59,044 nt of DNA. It comes from Leptospiraceae bacterium (GTDB taxonomy: Bacteria; Spirochaetota; Leptospiria; Leptospirales; Leptospiraceae). The stretch is from positions 1 through 59,044 of the forward strand of contig JAGOHK010000016.1 in NCBI GenBank assembly GCA_017996175.1, written 5' to 3'. The translations under genes were made by a program, and so were the position numbers. The notes below the pieces were generated by a model, which saw only the letters and a program-made list of their open reading frames with translations, had not been told where the DNA came from and did not search any database. Positions within the stretch are counted from its first letter, which is position 1. Each line of letters opens with the position of its first letter. Positions 35,234-44,027 of the stretch are shown here, piece by piece.

Positions 35234-37894
35234 ATGTCTGGCATCAAACCACCATCCAATTCGAAGAAAAAAATGGACTTAAGTCCTAAAACAAAGGCAT
35301 TTAGTCCTTATGGGTTCTTGTTTTTTTGTATATTTTGCTTTTTTTCGCTTTTATCATTTCAGGATGTAGATGTAGCACAATCGCAGAATCTTTTCGGAAG
35401 GTTAGGGCATTATTTCGGTTATATGTCTTTTTATTTATTTGGGCGCGCTGCTTTTATGATGGGGATTTTGAGTTTTATTTTTGGAATTCTTTGTTTTCAA
35501 AAAAAAGAGCCGGATGTTGGAAATTTATTTCTTTCCGTTCCGATTATACTTTTGGCATTTTCAATTTTTTTTAATATTTTTGAAACCAATATTACAAGTT
35601 TGAAAGATGGCGGTGGGTATATCGGGTTAAAATTCTCTTCGGCGCTAGAGTATGTTTTTGGACAGTCGGGGCGCATTATTTTAAATGTAGTTATACTCAT
35701 GTATGGCGCGCTCATTATTTTTAAAGAATCTCCGCGTGAGTTAAACAAAGAGTATCTCCTAAAACTCTGGAATGAATTTTTAGAAAAATATCCAATTAAA
35801 GAAAAGTTAGATTCTTATATAAACCAAGTTAGAAAAAAAGAAGACGAGGAATTAGAGGAAGAGGTATCTGGCAAAATTCCTTGGTTTGAAGTAAGACGAA
35901 GAGAACAAGGTCTAGGTGGCGAATATGAGTCTGGGGATGAGGACGAAGACGTTACATACGAAGAATCAACCATTGAGCCAATTCGAGGTGCGGCTAATTC
36001 AAAGTATTCAAAGTCAGGTATTGTAGAAAAATTCGAATATAAATCCGTCATAACAGAGATAAAACCTAAATCGTCTCCACCACTTTATAAGGAAGAAATT
36101 AAAGCAGACGCAGTTCCAAAGTTCAGGTCTACTCCGAACCAGATTATTAGTAAAATTACTCAGAATAATCCAGTTGAAGAGGAGATAACATCTGCTAACC
36201 TCCAAGCATATATTACTACTAGCCCCCAGAAAAGATTTGTAGATCCGAATGATTTTCAAGAGGAAGTAATGGATGCGGAGCCGCTTACGAATGATTCGGA
36301 CGAATTACAGCCATTACCCGGACTCATGTCTGATGACGAAGAAGTTTTGTCGGATGATTTGAAAGAAGTTGAAATACCAGAAGGGGCTAATATTGATTTG
36401 TTTGGAAATCCAATTGAGCCGGATAAATCAAAGCCAAAGCCAATTCGTAAACAATCGAGTGTTCCTGATATCGTACCTAAAAAAAATACAGAATATTACT
36501 TATCGCATAGAATACTAACTAAAAAGGCTGAAAAAAAATCAGATCCACTTTTTAAACTAGAAGCAGAAAAATTGGGACTGCATATACAAGATATTATTAA
36601 GCAGTATGGATATGATTCAAAAGTTCAGTCTTACCAAAAAGGACCGATTATCACTCGGTATGAACTTACTCCTCCACAAGGGGTCAAGCTCGGTCGCATA
36701 ACGTCTCTAACTGATGAATTGAAGTTAAACCTAGCTGTAAAAAGTATTCGTATGGTAGCGCCAATTCCAGGTAAGTCAACGATTGGAATTGAAGTTCCAA
36801 ATAAACATAGAGATGATGTATTCTTAGCAGATATGCTAAAGGAATCGAGTGCATTAAATACAAGTAAAGATTTGAGTATTATCATAGGACGAGATAGTAT
36901 TACGGGAGAAGCTATTTCAATTGATCTAAATAAACTTCCGCATTTACTTGTCGCCGGAACAACCGGTTCAGGAAAATCCGTTTCGATGAACTCCATGATT
37001 TGCTCTCTTATTTTTACTAAGTCACCTGAAGATGTAAGGTTTGTAATGATTGACCCGAAAATGGTGGAGTTAGCGTTATATGAAGATATACCGCATTTAC
37101 TCATGCCTGTAATTACAGATCCTCGTAAAGCAACGAAGGCACTTTCTTGGGCAGTTCAGGAAATGGAAGTTCGTTATAACTTAGTTTCGGAACTCAAGTG
37201 TAGAGATTTAAAATCCTATAATGAGAAAGTAACAAATTCTTTAAAGTTCTCGAAAGGGCGTTATCACCACATGCCGTATATCGTTATTTTTATAGATGAG
37301 CTTTCGGATTTAATGATGGTATCCGGAAAAGAATTAGAGGACTACATAACACGTATTAGCCAGAAGTCGAGAGCGGTAGGAATTCATCTTGTGATGGCAA
37401 CACAACGACCATCCGTAGACGTAATTACGGGGCTAATCAAAGCTAACTGCCCGGCACGAATGGCATTTCACGTTGCACAAAAAACCGACTCAAAAATCAT
37501 TCTAGATTATAGCGGAGCAGATGCACTTTTAGGAAAAGGAGATTTTTTATATAAGTCTCCAACCTCTCCTGATTTACAAAGAATTCAAGCTCCGTACATT
37601 TCAGAAGATGAAATTGAAAAAATAGTTTCTGATTCACGCAAGTATGCTGACCCTGAATTTGTGGACATTAATTTAGATGAAGAATCTTTCCAAGAAGAAT
37701 CTTCGGAAGAAGATGAAGCATCTTTTGAAGAAGCTTGGCTAATTGTAAAAAACGATCGTAAGGCTAGTGCAAGTTATCTGCAAAGGCGTTTACGCATTGG
37801 TTATAATAAAGCCGCGCGGCTCATGGAACTCATGGAAGAAAGAGGATATGTGGGTCCTCAAGTAGGCTCCAAACCACGGGAAATCCTGCGATAA
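35234..37894 (+). CDS. ftsK: FtsK/SpoIIIE-family DNA translocase
   Basis: 886 residues. Four membrane helices lie in the first 170 residues, followed by a long acidic linker (about 190-440), the motor domain with Walker A GTTGSGKSVSMNS near 575 and Walker B IVIFIDELSDLMMV, and a C-terminal gamma winged-helix (LQRRLRIGYNKAARLMELME) that reads KOPS-type sequences. It pumps chromosomal DNA at the division septum. Ends with VGPQVGSKPREIL, typical of the family. Confidence 0.95.
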   Translation: MSGIKPPSNSKKKMDLSPKTKAFSPYGFLFFCIFCFFSLLSFQDVDVAQSQNLFGRLGHYFGYMSFYLFGRAAFMMGILSFIFGILCFQKKEPDVGNLFLSVPIILLAFSIFFNIFETNITSLKDGGGYIGLKFSSALEYVFGQSGRIILNVVILMYGALIIFKESPRELNKEYLLKLWNEFLEKYPIKEKLDSYINQVRKKEDEELEEEVSGKIPWFEVRRREQGLGGEYESGDEDEDVTYEESTIEPIRGAANSKYSKSGIVEKFEYKSVITEIKPKSSPPLYKEEIKADAVPKFRSTPNQIISKITQNNPVEEEITSANLQAYITTSPQKRFVDPNDFQEEVMDAEPLTNDSDELQPLPGLMSDDEEVLSDDLKEVEIPEGANIDLFGNPIEPDKSKPKPIRKQSSVPDIVPKKNTEYYLSHRILTKKAEKKSDPLFKLEAEKLGLHIQDIIKQYGYDSKVQSYQKGPIITRYELTPPQGVKLGRITSLTDELKLNLAVKSIRMVAPIPGKSTIGIEVPNKHRDDVFLADMLKESSALNTSKDLSIIIGRDSITGEAISIDLNKLPHLLVAGTTGSGKSVSMNSMICSLIFTKSPEDVRFVMIDPKMVELALYEDIPHLLMPVITDPRKATKALSWAVQEMEVRYNLVSELKCRDLKSYNEKVTNSLKFSKGRYHHMPYIVIFIDELSDLMMVSGKELEDYITRISQKSRAVGIHLVMATQRPSVDVITGLIKANCPARMAFHVAQKTDSKIILDYSGADALLGKGDFLYKSPTSPDLQRIQAPYISEDEIEKIVSDSRKYADPEFVDINLDEESFQEESSEEDEASFEEAWLIVKNDRKASASYLQRRLRIGYNKAARLMELMEERGYVGPQVGSKPREILR

Positions 37895-37966
37895 CAACCA
37901 AATTTTTACTTTTCAATTCACCCATAGAATACAGGTTGTATTTAATCTAAATAAGGATTTATTATT

Positions 37967-39217
37967 ATGAGTGAAATACCAGAAATCGTTCCCGTAGGAA
38001 CTCTACCTCCGTTAGGAGTTGTACCTAAAAAAATGCACGCCCAGCTCATCCGCCCAGAGCGTTTTGGTGACCCAGAGAAGGCGTTTCAAGTTGAACAAAT
38101 TGATATTCCTGAAATCAAACCAGACGAAGTTCTAGTTGCGGTGATGGCAGCAGGGGTTAATTACAATAATGTGTGGGCTGCTCTTGGTTATCCGGTAGAT
38201 GTAATCGGTGCTAGAAATAAAAAAGGCGAGCCTGAAAAATTCCATATCGGTGGCTCGGATGCATCTGGAATTGTATACAAAATCGGCTCGGAAGTAAAAA
38301 ATGTAAAAGTAGGGGATGAGGTTGTTGTCCACTGCGGTATCTGGGATAGAGACGATCCATTCATCAAAGCGGGCGGCGATCCGATGTTTGCCCCATCTCA
38401 ATTAATTTGGGGATATGAAACCAACTGGGGTTCCTTTGCACAATTTTGTAAAGTACAGGATCATCAGTGTTTGCCTAAACCAAAACACCTAAGCTGGGAA
38501 GACGCTGCGGCTTACATGCTAGTAGGCGCTACCGCCTATCGTATGCTACACAACTGGAAACCAAACGATGTAAAACCAGGTGATCCAGTTCTAATTTGGG
38601 GCGGTGCAGGTGGACTAGGCTCTATGGCAATCCAAATCGTAAAAGCGGCAGGCGGAAGACCAATCGCTGTCGTAAGCTCGGACGATAAAATTGACTATTG
38701 TAAGAAGCTTGGAGCAGAGGGTGTAATCAACCGAAATAATTTCAAACACTGGGGAGCAATCACGAGCGATATCAACAAACCAGAAGTATTCGCAGAGTGG
38801 ACAAAAAAAGCCCGCGACTTTGGAAAAGCACTCTGGGACATTTGGGGCAAAGGGGTAAATCCAAAAATCGTATTCGAACATCCGGGTGAATCAACAATTC
38901 CAACCTCCGCATTCGTATGCGAAACCGGTGGTATGATTGTAATCTGTGCCGGTACATCTGGATTTAACGCTACTGTTGATTTACGCTACTTATGGATGAG
39001 ACAAAAAAGACTACAAGGTTCTCATTTTGCAAACGACGAAAACAGCAAAGGGTTTAACGACCTAGTAATCGCTGGAAAGGTAGATCCTTGTTTGTCGCGC
39101 ACATTCAAATTCGACGAAACCGGTGCCTGTCACCAACTCATGAAAAACAACAAACACCCACATGGCAATATGTCGATTCTAGTTGGTGCTCCAAGTGAGG
39201 GTTTGGGTAAGAAGTAA
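37967..39217 (+). CDS. ccr: Crotonyl-CoA carboxylase/reductase-like MDR enzyme
   Basis: 416 residues of the medium-chain dehydrogenase family without zinc ligands. The N-terminal proline-rich lead, [48 protein letters not shown] and the Rossmann motif [12 protein letters not shown] match Ccr. The Asn of NYNN and the His of GSHFAN fit positions implicated in CO2 binding in Ccr; I did not align them. It would make ethylmalonyl-CoA from crotonyl-CoA, CO2 and NADPH. It is a single-gene unit ended by a hairpin. An acrylyl-CoA reductase is the main alternative. Confidence 0.8.
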   Translation: MSEIPEIVPVGTLPPLGVVPKKMHAQLIRPERFGDPEKAFQVEQIDIPEIKPDEVLVAVMAAGVNYNNVWAALGYPVDVIGARNKKGEPEKFHIGGSDASGIVYKIGSEVKNVKVGDEVVVHCGIWDRDDPFIKAGGDPMFAPSQLIWGYETNWGSFAQFCKVQDHQCLPKPKHLSWEDAAAYMLVGATAYRMLHNWKPNDVKPGDPVLIWGGAGGLGSMAIQIVKAAGGRPIAVVSSDDKIDYCKKLGAEGVINRNNFKHWGAITSDINKPEVFAEWTKKARDFGKALWDIWGKGVNPKIVFEHPGESTIPTSAFVCETGGMIVICAGTSGFNATVDLRYLWMRQKRLQGSHFANDENSKGFNDLVIAGKVDPCLSRTFKFDETGACHQLMKNNKHPHGNMSILVGAPSEGLGKK

Positions 39218-39230
39218 AATCCCCCTTAGT

Positions 39231-39249
39231 CCCCCTTTGCGAAAGGGGG
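39231..39249 (+). terminator. Hairpin after ccr
   Basis: CCCCCTTT - GCG - AAAGGGGG is a perfect 8-bp stem with a 3-base loop beginning 14 bases after the ccr stop. There is no T-run, so termination is only probable. The flanking text is of a kind common in dispersed repeats. Confidence 0.5.
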
Positions 39250-39275
39250 TAATGGCGATTCGGCGCTTAATTTTC

Positions 39276-39329
39276 GTATATGCGTAACGTAGAGACGTAG
39301 CGCGCTACGTCTCTACGTTACGCATATAC
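39276..39329. repeat. 54-bp perfect palindrome
   Basis: The 54 bases read identically on both strands; the centre is GTAGCG|CGCTAC. It begins GTATATGCGTAACG and contains GTAGAGACG, with no loop. Able to form a 27-bp cruciform or hairpin. The GTAGAGACG core resembles dispersed hairpin repeats of other bacteria. Confidence 0.85.
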
Positions 39330-39363
39330 ATATTTGACAACAGCCGACCGCGCTCTCAGCTAC

Positions 39364-39434
39364 GGTCAATTATTTGCACAATCATTTTGATACACCTGCT
39401 CGCAGGGTATTTAGTGACAAGCAAATAATTGACC
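39364..39434. repeat. 14-bp inverted pair, 43 bases apart
   Basis: GGTCAATTATTTGC (39364-39377) is exactly inverted as GCAAATAATTGACC (39421-39434). Function unknown. Confidence 0.55.
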
Positions 39435-39511
39435 CCGCTGGAACTTGTGGTGAGAACAAAACTATTGCTACGCACTCGTTTTTTAAAATGACGAACAGAA
39501 GCGTTTGCCTA

Positions 39512-39583
39512 TGTCATCCCCGAAATCCCTTGCCGGGGATCTGTAGTTCTTGAGATTCCCGACAGAAAATTTCGGGAATGACA
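39512..39583. repeat. CGGGAATGACA palindromic repeat (copy 1)
   Basis: Begins TGTCATCCCCGAAATCC and ends ATTTCGGGAATGACA, with an inner TAGTTCTTGAGATTCCCGAC. Relatives at 52287-52378 and 58724-58826, and a lone right end at 32434-32449. Confidence 0.7.
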
Positions 39584-39790
39584 AATTGGATAACTGGTTC
39601 GTTTATAGCAGCAGCTTCCAAACTTGCGTGTCGAATCCATCGCTATCGCAAGCCTTTTTGTTTTAAGTTCGATTCATTCTTATTATCCACATAGTTATTT
39701 TATAAATTCAAAATCAAATTCTTATAGGTAGAAACCGCAACTGAGGCTAATACCTATTTACTAATAGATTTTTTCTGAGAGAATCTATTT

Positions 39791-40555
39791 ATGAAGTTAC
39801 AATTTTTAATAGTTGTTGTCTTTCTTTTGTTTTATTCGAACTGTTCGAGTTTACAAGATTATGCAAAAAATCGAGCTTATGATGTAAGAGATATATTCAA
39901 CATAGGTGTGGAAGAAAATGTTTATGGCGTCAGTGCAGGCATTGATGTATTGCAATTCGGTTTAAAGTTTGATAGGAATGCAAAGACATACGGACTTAGA
40001 TATGGGCATTTGGGAGAATACCTACTAGCGGAGAACTATTATCCATTTAACAGCACAGCCATTATACGTGAAAAATTAAATGTGTATTTATGCACATTTA
40101 ATAAGGATTCAAAGAAGTGGGTTGCTAGTGACAATCTAAATGGTACTAGTCTTATTTTTTTTACAGCAACTCTAAGTATGAGTTATCATAAGCCTCTAGA
40201 GCCAATTAAAATTAGAAACGCTAATAAAAATACATATTTTATTTTTAAGTTTATAGGTTGTAAAATATGCCCACCAACCGGTATATGTGCTAAAAATGGT
40301 GACCGATATAGTTTCTTTTATCGCGACTCCTATGTTTATCTCCCAATGGAAGCCTCGTTCGGGTTACACTACGGTATCCGCCTTGGCTTCAATCCTCATG
40401 AGCTTTTAGATTTCCTAGTTGGTATCTTCGGCTTTGATTTATTGGACGATGATGCAACTACGGTATATACTGAGTTGCCGATACCGGTTGAACAGAATCA
40501 AAATTGGGAAAAAGATTTGGAAGAAGTGGATATGGAAATGGTAATCAAGAGATAA
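39791..40555 (+). CDS. Leptospira-type lipoprotein, unknown
   Basis: 254 residues, lipobox FYSNC near residue 18. The mature text, SLQDYAKNRAYDVRDIFNIG, GVSAGIDVLQFG and YGLRYGHLGEY, matches a recurrent set of leptospiral lipoproteins I have seen without function. It has a Cys cluster in IGCKICPPTGICAKNG (3 Cys in 11 residues), possibly metal-binding or disulfide-bonded. The C-terminus overlaps the convergent kinase remnant by 11 bases. Confidence 0.7.
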   Translation: MKLQFLIVVVFLLFYSNCSSLQDYAKNRAYDVRDIFNIGVEENVYGVSAGIDVLQFGLKFDRNAKTYGLRYGHLGEYLLAENYYPFNSTAIIREKLNVYLCTFNKDSKKWVASDNLNGTSLIFFTATLSMSYHKPLEPIKIRNANKNTYFIFKFIGCKICPPTGICAKNGDRYSFFYRDSYVYLPMEASFGLHYGIRLGFNPHELLDFLVGIFGFDLLDDDATTVYTELPIPVEQNQNWEKDLEEVDMEMVIKR

Positions 40556-40901
40556 CGGGAAGAAACGGAATTGAAAAAATAAATTGACTCCCATTTCCTA
40601 ATTTGCTTTCTGCCCAGTCGCCAAAAATTCCAACATGTCTTTGTTCGGTATCTAAAGTAAAAACAATATCCGATGTCGAATTGATATAATTTTTAAATCG
40701 CTCCTCACTTTCTTTTAAAGCAAGTTCAGCTTCCTTCCTTTGTGTGATGTCTAACGCATTTCTATCTATATTACTCGGTGAATATTTGGCAAAATCTTCA
40801 TAATCCTGTTTAGGTATATTCTGTCTTAGTTTAGTTAATTCTAACTCCAGGCTTTTTATCTTATTTTCTAAGTCCTCGTAGGTTTTTTTGTGGTTAATCA
40901 T
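40545..40901 (-). pseudogene. PAS histidine-kinase remnant with internal deletion
   Basis: 118 residues. It starts as a kinase (MINHKKTYEDLENKIKSLEL coiled coil) and enters a PAS domain (ESEERFKNYINSTSDIVFTL, then DTEQRHVGIFGDWAE). It then jumps in frame to SKLGNGSQFIFSIPF, the last strand of a histidine-kinase ATPase domain, and stops. The rest of PAS, HisKA and nearly all of HATPase are missing. It cannot be a kinase; a short PAS-like product is conceivable. Confidence 0.75.
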
Positions 40902-41223
40902 AGTTATCCTGATTCCTGATTATGTTCTCTAATAAATGAACTCAGAAAATAAAATTTTGTAAAGTAATTTTAAACTAAGATTCTATTACAATTAGCTAAT
41001 ATTTATCATGTTTTTGGTTAAAAAAAATATCTTAATTAGTCCAGGCAGTATTATACAATCAAGAAAAACATTTAAAGATTACCACTGATAAACACCGAGA
41101 GCTCCGTTACACGGGATAAAACGATATGATAAATCTTGAATATTTGTGATTTGGTTTGAATCCATATCATTTTTCATCGTTCTTTTATCGGTGTCCATCG
41201 GTGGTAATCTTTGAGAGGTTCTC
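40902..41223. other. Intergenic region upstream of the kinase remnant, with a repeat
   Basis: 322 bases. The left part (40902-41070) is AT-rich and must hold the remnant's old promoter; none is clear. The right part is an element of the GATTACCACNGATG family (41077-41209) that runs to the recQ stop. Confidence 0.55.
41077..41209. repeat. Inverted-repeat element, GATTACCACCGATG family (copy 2)
   Basis: The right arm (ending GGTGGTAATC at 41209) and the inner GGTTTGAATCCATATCATTT are nearly the same as at 32285-32406; the left arm is more degenerate. Beyond it, 41220-41240 matches the inner edge of the element at 6731-6755, showing a longer conserved unit. Confidence 0.65.
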
Positions 41224-43425
41224 TTAATTTGACAGCATTGATTTCCGCTCGATCGCGCCCAACGCTTTCGTATGTGCCACTACGATTCGTATTTCGTCGT
41301 AAGAGTATTTTTCTTCTAAAGCCAGGTAAATCGGTTTTAGCCGCTCTAACCCGACTTGTGCCGCTGCTTTTTGAATGGTTTCATATTTCTCCACGGAAAT
41401 ATAACTAGTTATATCTTCTGGTTTTTCTTGTTCTAGGTAATGAGCGAAATAATCTAAAACGGTCATCTTAGCTCTTCCTGTTTTTTCCATCACTTCTTCG
41501 ATGCTTTTATTTTCTTTGAATAATTCAAAGGCGAGTGCGCGAACCTCCGAGACTGCGGGAAGTTTTTTTTCAGTTGTAGGTTTTGGGGAAACAGAAATAT
41601 CCATAAGAATTTGATTTTCTTCGCAGTGTTTGTGGATAATCGTGAGTATGTCACTGCCAAATTCTTTTAGTTTTTGTTCTCCGATTCCGTAGATGAGGTT
41701 TAATTTTTGTAAATTAGACGGACGAATTCTAGATAGTTCTCGGAGTGTTACATCACTAAAGATTTGAAAAGGGGGAACAGATTTTGAAGAAGCGATATTT
41801 TTTCGATAAAGTCGCAGAGTTTCAAAAAGGTTTTGGTCTACTCCATCCCATGAGTCAAGGTTGGACTTTTCTGACTTTGTTTTGATTTGTTCTGGGAGTT
41901 TTGTAAGGCTAACAGTCATTTCACTCTTGAGAACTGCTTTGGAGTTTGCGGTTAATTTTAAAATTGGGTAAGGACTTCCTTCTTGCGCTAGTAGATTTTG
42001 CGAAATGAGTTGGTAAATCCAATCTTGGATTTCTTCTTTGGAATGTTCTTTTAAAAGTCCGTAAGTGGATAAAGTGTTATGACCAAGTTCACGGATCTTG
42101 GCAAGATTCTCTCCTCGTAAAACACTTGTCACATGCGAAACGCCAAATCGCTCGTTAACCCGAACAACTCCAGAAATAATTTTTCGAGCGAGAGTCAAAG
42201 AATCTTCTACAATTGCTTTTTCGTCTAGACAAATATCACAGGCTCCACAGTTACTTGGTTCATATACTTGCCCGAAGTAATTTTTTAAAAATTTGTGGCG
42301 GCAAACACTCATTCGACAATACTTTTCCATTTCTTCGATATGAGAATAACTAGAAGTTAAAAAATCTATGTTCCCCGAAGTTTCATCCGGCTCGCCGAGT
42401 AATTTTTTCCAAACAATCGCGTCACTTCCAGAATAAAATAAAACGCACTCCGCTTCAAGTCCATCTCGACCTGCGCGTCCTGTTTCTTGTTGGTAGTGTT
42501 CGATTGACTTGGGCATTCCGGTATGTATTACATAGCGTATATTGCTACGATCAATTCCCATTCCAAAGGCAACGGTTGCAACGATGATGTCAACTTTTTC
42601 TGACATAAATATTTCTTGGTTCGATTTTCGTTCTTCATTGGACATACCAGCATGGTAGGCTAAGCAGGATATACCTCTCTTGGTAAGAAGTGCTGTTAAA
42701 TCATCTACGTCTTTTCTGCGGATACAGTAGATTATCCCGGCTTCGTTTTTGTGCTTTTCGATTGTTTCGATGATTTGGTTTGTCACATTGGTGCGTGGTA
42801 AAATTCGATAGGTCAAATTCTTTCTGTCAAAGTCGCCGACTAGAACTTGTGGATTTTTTAGAGCAAGTCTTTCTGCAATGTCCTCTCGCACTCTCTCGGA
42901 GGCGGTCGCAGTGTAGGCATGGACTGGAATATCGGCAAATAACGTTTTTAATTTTCCAAGTGAACGGTATTCAGGACGAAAATCATGCCCCCATTGACTC
43001 ACACAATGTGCTTCATCAATGGCAATGGAATTTAACTGAATTTGTTTTAAAAGAGAAATGAATTCAGGCATAAGAGCACGTTCGGGAGAAACGAATAACA
43101 ACGTTATGCCGCCATCCAAGAGTTTAAATTGCAATTCGGATTTGTCTTCTAGGTTCATCGTGGAATCGAGTTGGGCTGCGGAAATTCCATTTTGCCGCAG
43201 GTTATCCACTTGGTCTTTCATAAGTGCGATTAACGGCGATATGACTACAGTTGTTCCTTCTTGCAGAAGAGCAGGTGCTTGGTAACATAGAGATTTTCCC
43301 GCACCAGTTGGGAGCACAACTAGAGAATCTGTTTTATCGAGCACCGCTTGCATCGCTTCTGCTTGCAATGGTCTAAGAAAATGATAGCCCCAATATTTTT
43401 TAATAAGTTCTAGAATTTTTTGCAT
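41224..43425 (-). CDS. recQ: ATP-dependent DNA helicase RecQ
   Basis: 733 residues. Motif I PTGAGKSLCYQAP at 39-51, motif II IDEAHCVSQWGHDFRPEY, motif VI QQETGRAGRDG, then the zinc domain with Cys in CRMSVCRHKFL and CGACDICL, RQC, an HRDC domain (FSDVTLRELSRIRPSN, IYGIGEQKLKEFG) and a C-terminal helix-turn-helix region. It unwinds DNA 3-prime to 5-prime in recombination and repair. The last codons (MLSN and stop) appear to come from a repeat end. Start ATG 43425. Confidence 0.96.
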   Translation of the reverse strand: MQKILELIKKYWGYHFLRPLQAEAMQAVLDKTDSLVVLPTGAGKSLCYQAPALLQEGTTVVISPLIALMKDQVDNLRQNGISAAQLDSTMNLEDKSELQFKLLDGGITLLFVSPERALMPEFISLLKQIQLNSIAIDEAHCVSQWGHDFRPEYRSLGKLKTLFADIPVHAYTATASERVREDIAERLALKNPQVLVGDFDRKNLTYRILPRTNVTNQIIETIEKHKNEAGIIYCIRRKDVDDLTALLTKRGISCLAYHAGMSNEERKSNQEIFMSEKVDIIVATVAFGMGIDRSNIRYVIHTGMPKSIEHYQQETGRAGRDGLEAECVLFYSGSDAIVWKKLLGEPDETSGNIDFLTSSYSHIEEMEKYCRMSVCRHKFLKNYFGQVYEPSNCGACDICLDEKAIVEDSLTLARKIISGVVRVNERFGVSHVTSVLRGENLAKIRELGHNTLSTYGLLKEHSKEEIQDWIYQLISQNLLAQEGSPYPILKLTANSKAVLKSEMTVSLTKLPEQIKTKSEKSNLDSWDGVDQNLFETLRLYRKNIASSKSVPPFQIFSDVTLRELSRIRPSNLQKLNLIYGIGEQKLKEFGSDILTIIHKHCEENQILMDISVSPKPTTEKKLPAVSEVRALAFELFKENKSIEEVMEKTGRAKMTVLDYFAHYLEQEKPEDITSYISVEKYETIQKAAAQVGLERLKPIYLALEEKYSYDEIRIVVAHTKALGAIERKSMLSN

Positions 43426-43630
43426 TTCACGATCTCCTTTTTTACTAGAATTTTATTTCGCATTTTTGGAAATACAAATTAATTGTGCTACTGCGTAATT
43501 AAGAAAACTTTTTTAAATCAATCGAAGGATTTCAAAATTACTTGCTATTTTAGGTTGAAATGCAAAAACTGGGAATCAGCAAAAAATCATGGTAAGATTG
43601 AAAAAATTGAACCTCTGCAATGAGAAAAAA

Positions 43631-43921
43631 ATGATAGTAACTGTCTTACAAGTTTATCCAACTTCAAATTATAAAATATATATATACTTTAGCGATGGGA
43701 AAATCAAACTCTATGATGTTTCTCCCCTTTTAGAGAAAGGTGTTTTTCGAAAATTGCAAGATAAAGATTTCTATTTAAATCGTTGTACTGTCTTAAATAA
43801 AACTTTAGCTTGGGATGTAACTGGCGATTACAATCCTTACGAATGCATTGACTTAGATCCAATAGTATTATATGAAGAAAGTATTGAAGTCGACGACCCC
43901 CTTGATAAACCCACTGTCTGA
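43631..43921 (+). CDS. DUF2442-family protein
   Basis: 96 residues from ATG 43631, preferred to 43589 because GAGAAAAAA lies just before it and the family starts here (MIVTVLQVYPTSNYKIYIYF). The text DGKIKLYDVSPLLEKGVF and LAWDVTGDYNPYECIDLDPI is typical of DUF2442, small proteins often next to DUF4160 and of toxin-antitoxin-like distribution. No DUF4160 gene is here, so it may be an orphan. The stop codon lies inside an inverted-repeat element. Confidence 0.8.
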   Translation: MIVTVLQVYPTSNYKIYIYFSDGKIKLYDVSPLLEKGVFRKLQDKDFYLNRCTVLNKTLAWDVTGDYNPYECIDLDPIVLYEESIEVDDPLDKPTV

Positions 43922-44027
43922 ACTATGATTCGTATGATTTTGGTGATTATTATGATTTCGTCCTTGAGGAAACTCTTTCTACTCTTATCATCGCAATCAT
44001 ATTAATCATATTAATCAAAGTTCAGAC
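43916..44027. repeat. 112-bp inverted-repeat element covering two convergent stops
   Basis: The left end begins GTCTGAACTATGATTCG and the right end, inverted, GTCTGAACTTTGATTAA; about 24 bases match with three mismatches. The stop of the DUF2442 gene (43919-43921) and the last three codons plus stop of the minus-strand gene (44015-44027) are inside it. Confidence 0.6.

Larger units (their letters stand above)
39218..39790. other. 573-bp gene-free region with four inverted repeats
   Basis: No gene. From left to right: the ccr hairpin (39231-39249), a 54-bp perfect palindrome (39276-39329), an inverted pair GGTCAATTATTTGC / GCAAATAATTGACC (39364-39377, 39421-39434) and a TGTCATCCCCGAAATCC-type repeat (39512-39583). 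Confidence 0.65.

Noticed and set aside
37895..37966. Promoter TTTACT/TAGAAT before ccr
   Set aside because: Spacer of 14 bases is too short to claim.
43931..44014. Intrinsic terminator for the convergent genes
   Set aside because: Arms are A/T-rich and there is no T-run; treated as a repeat element instead.
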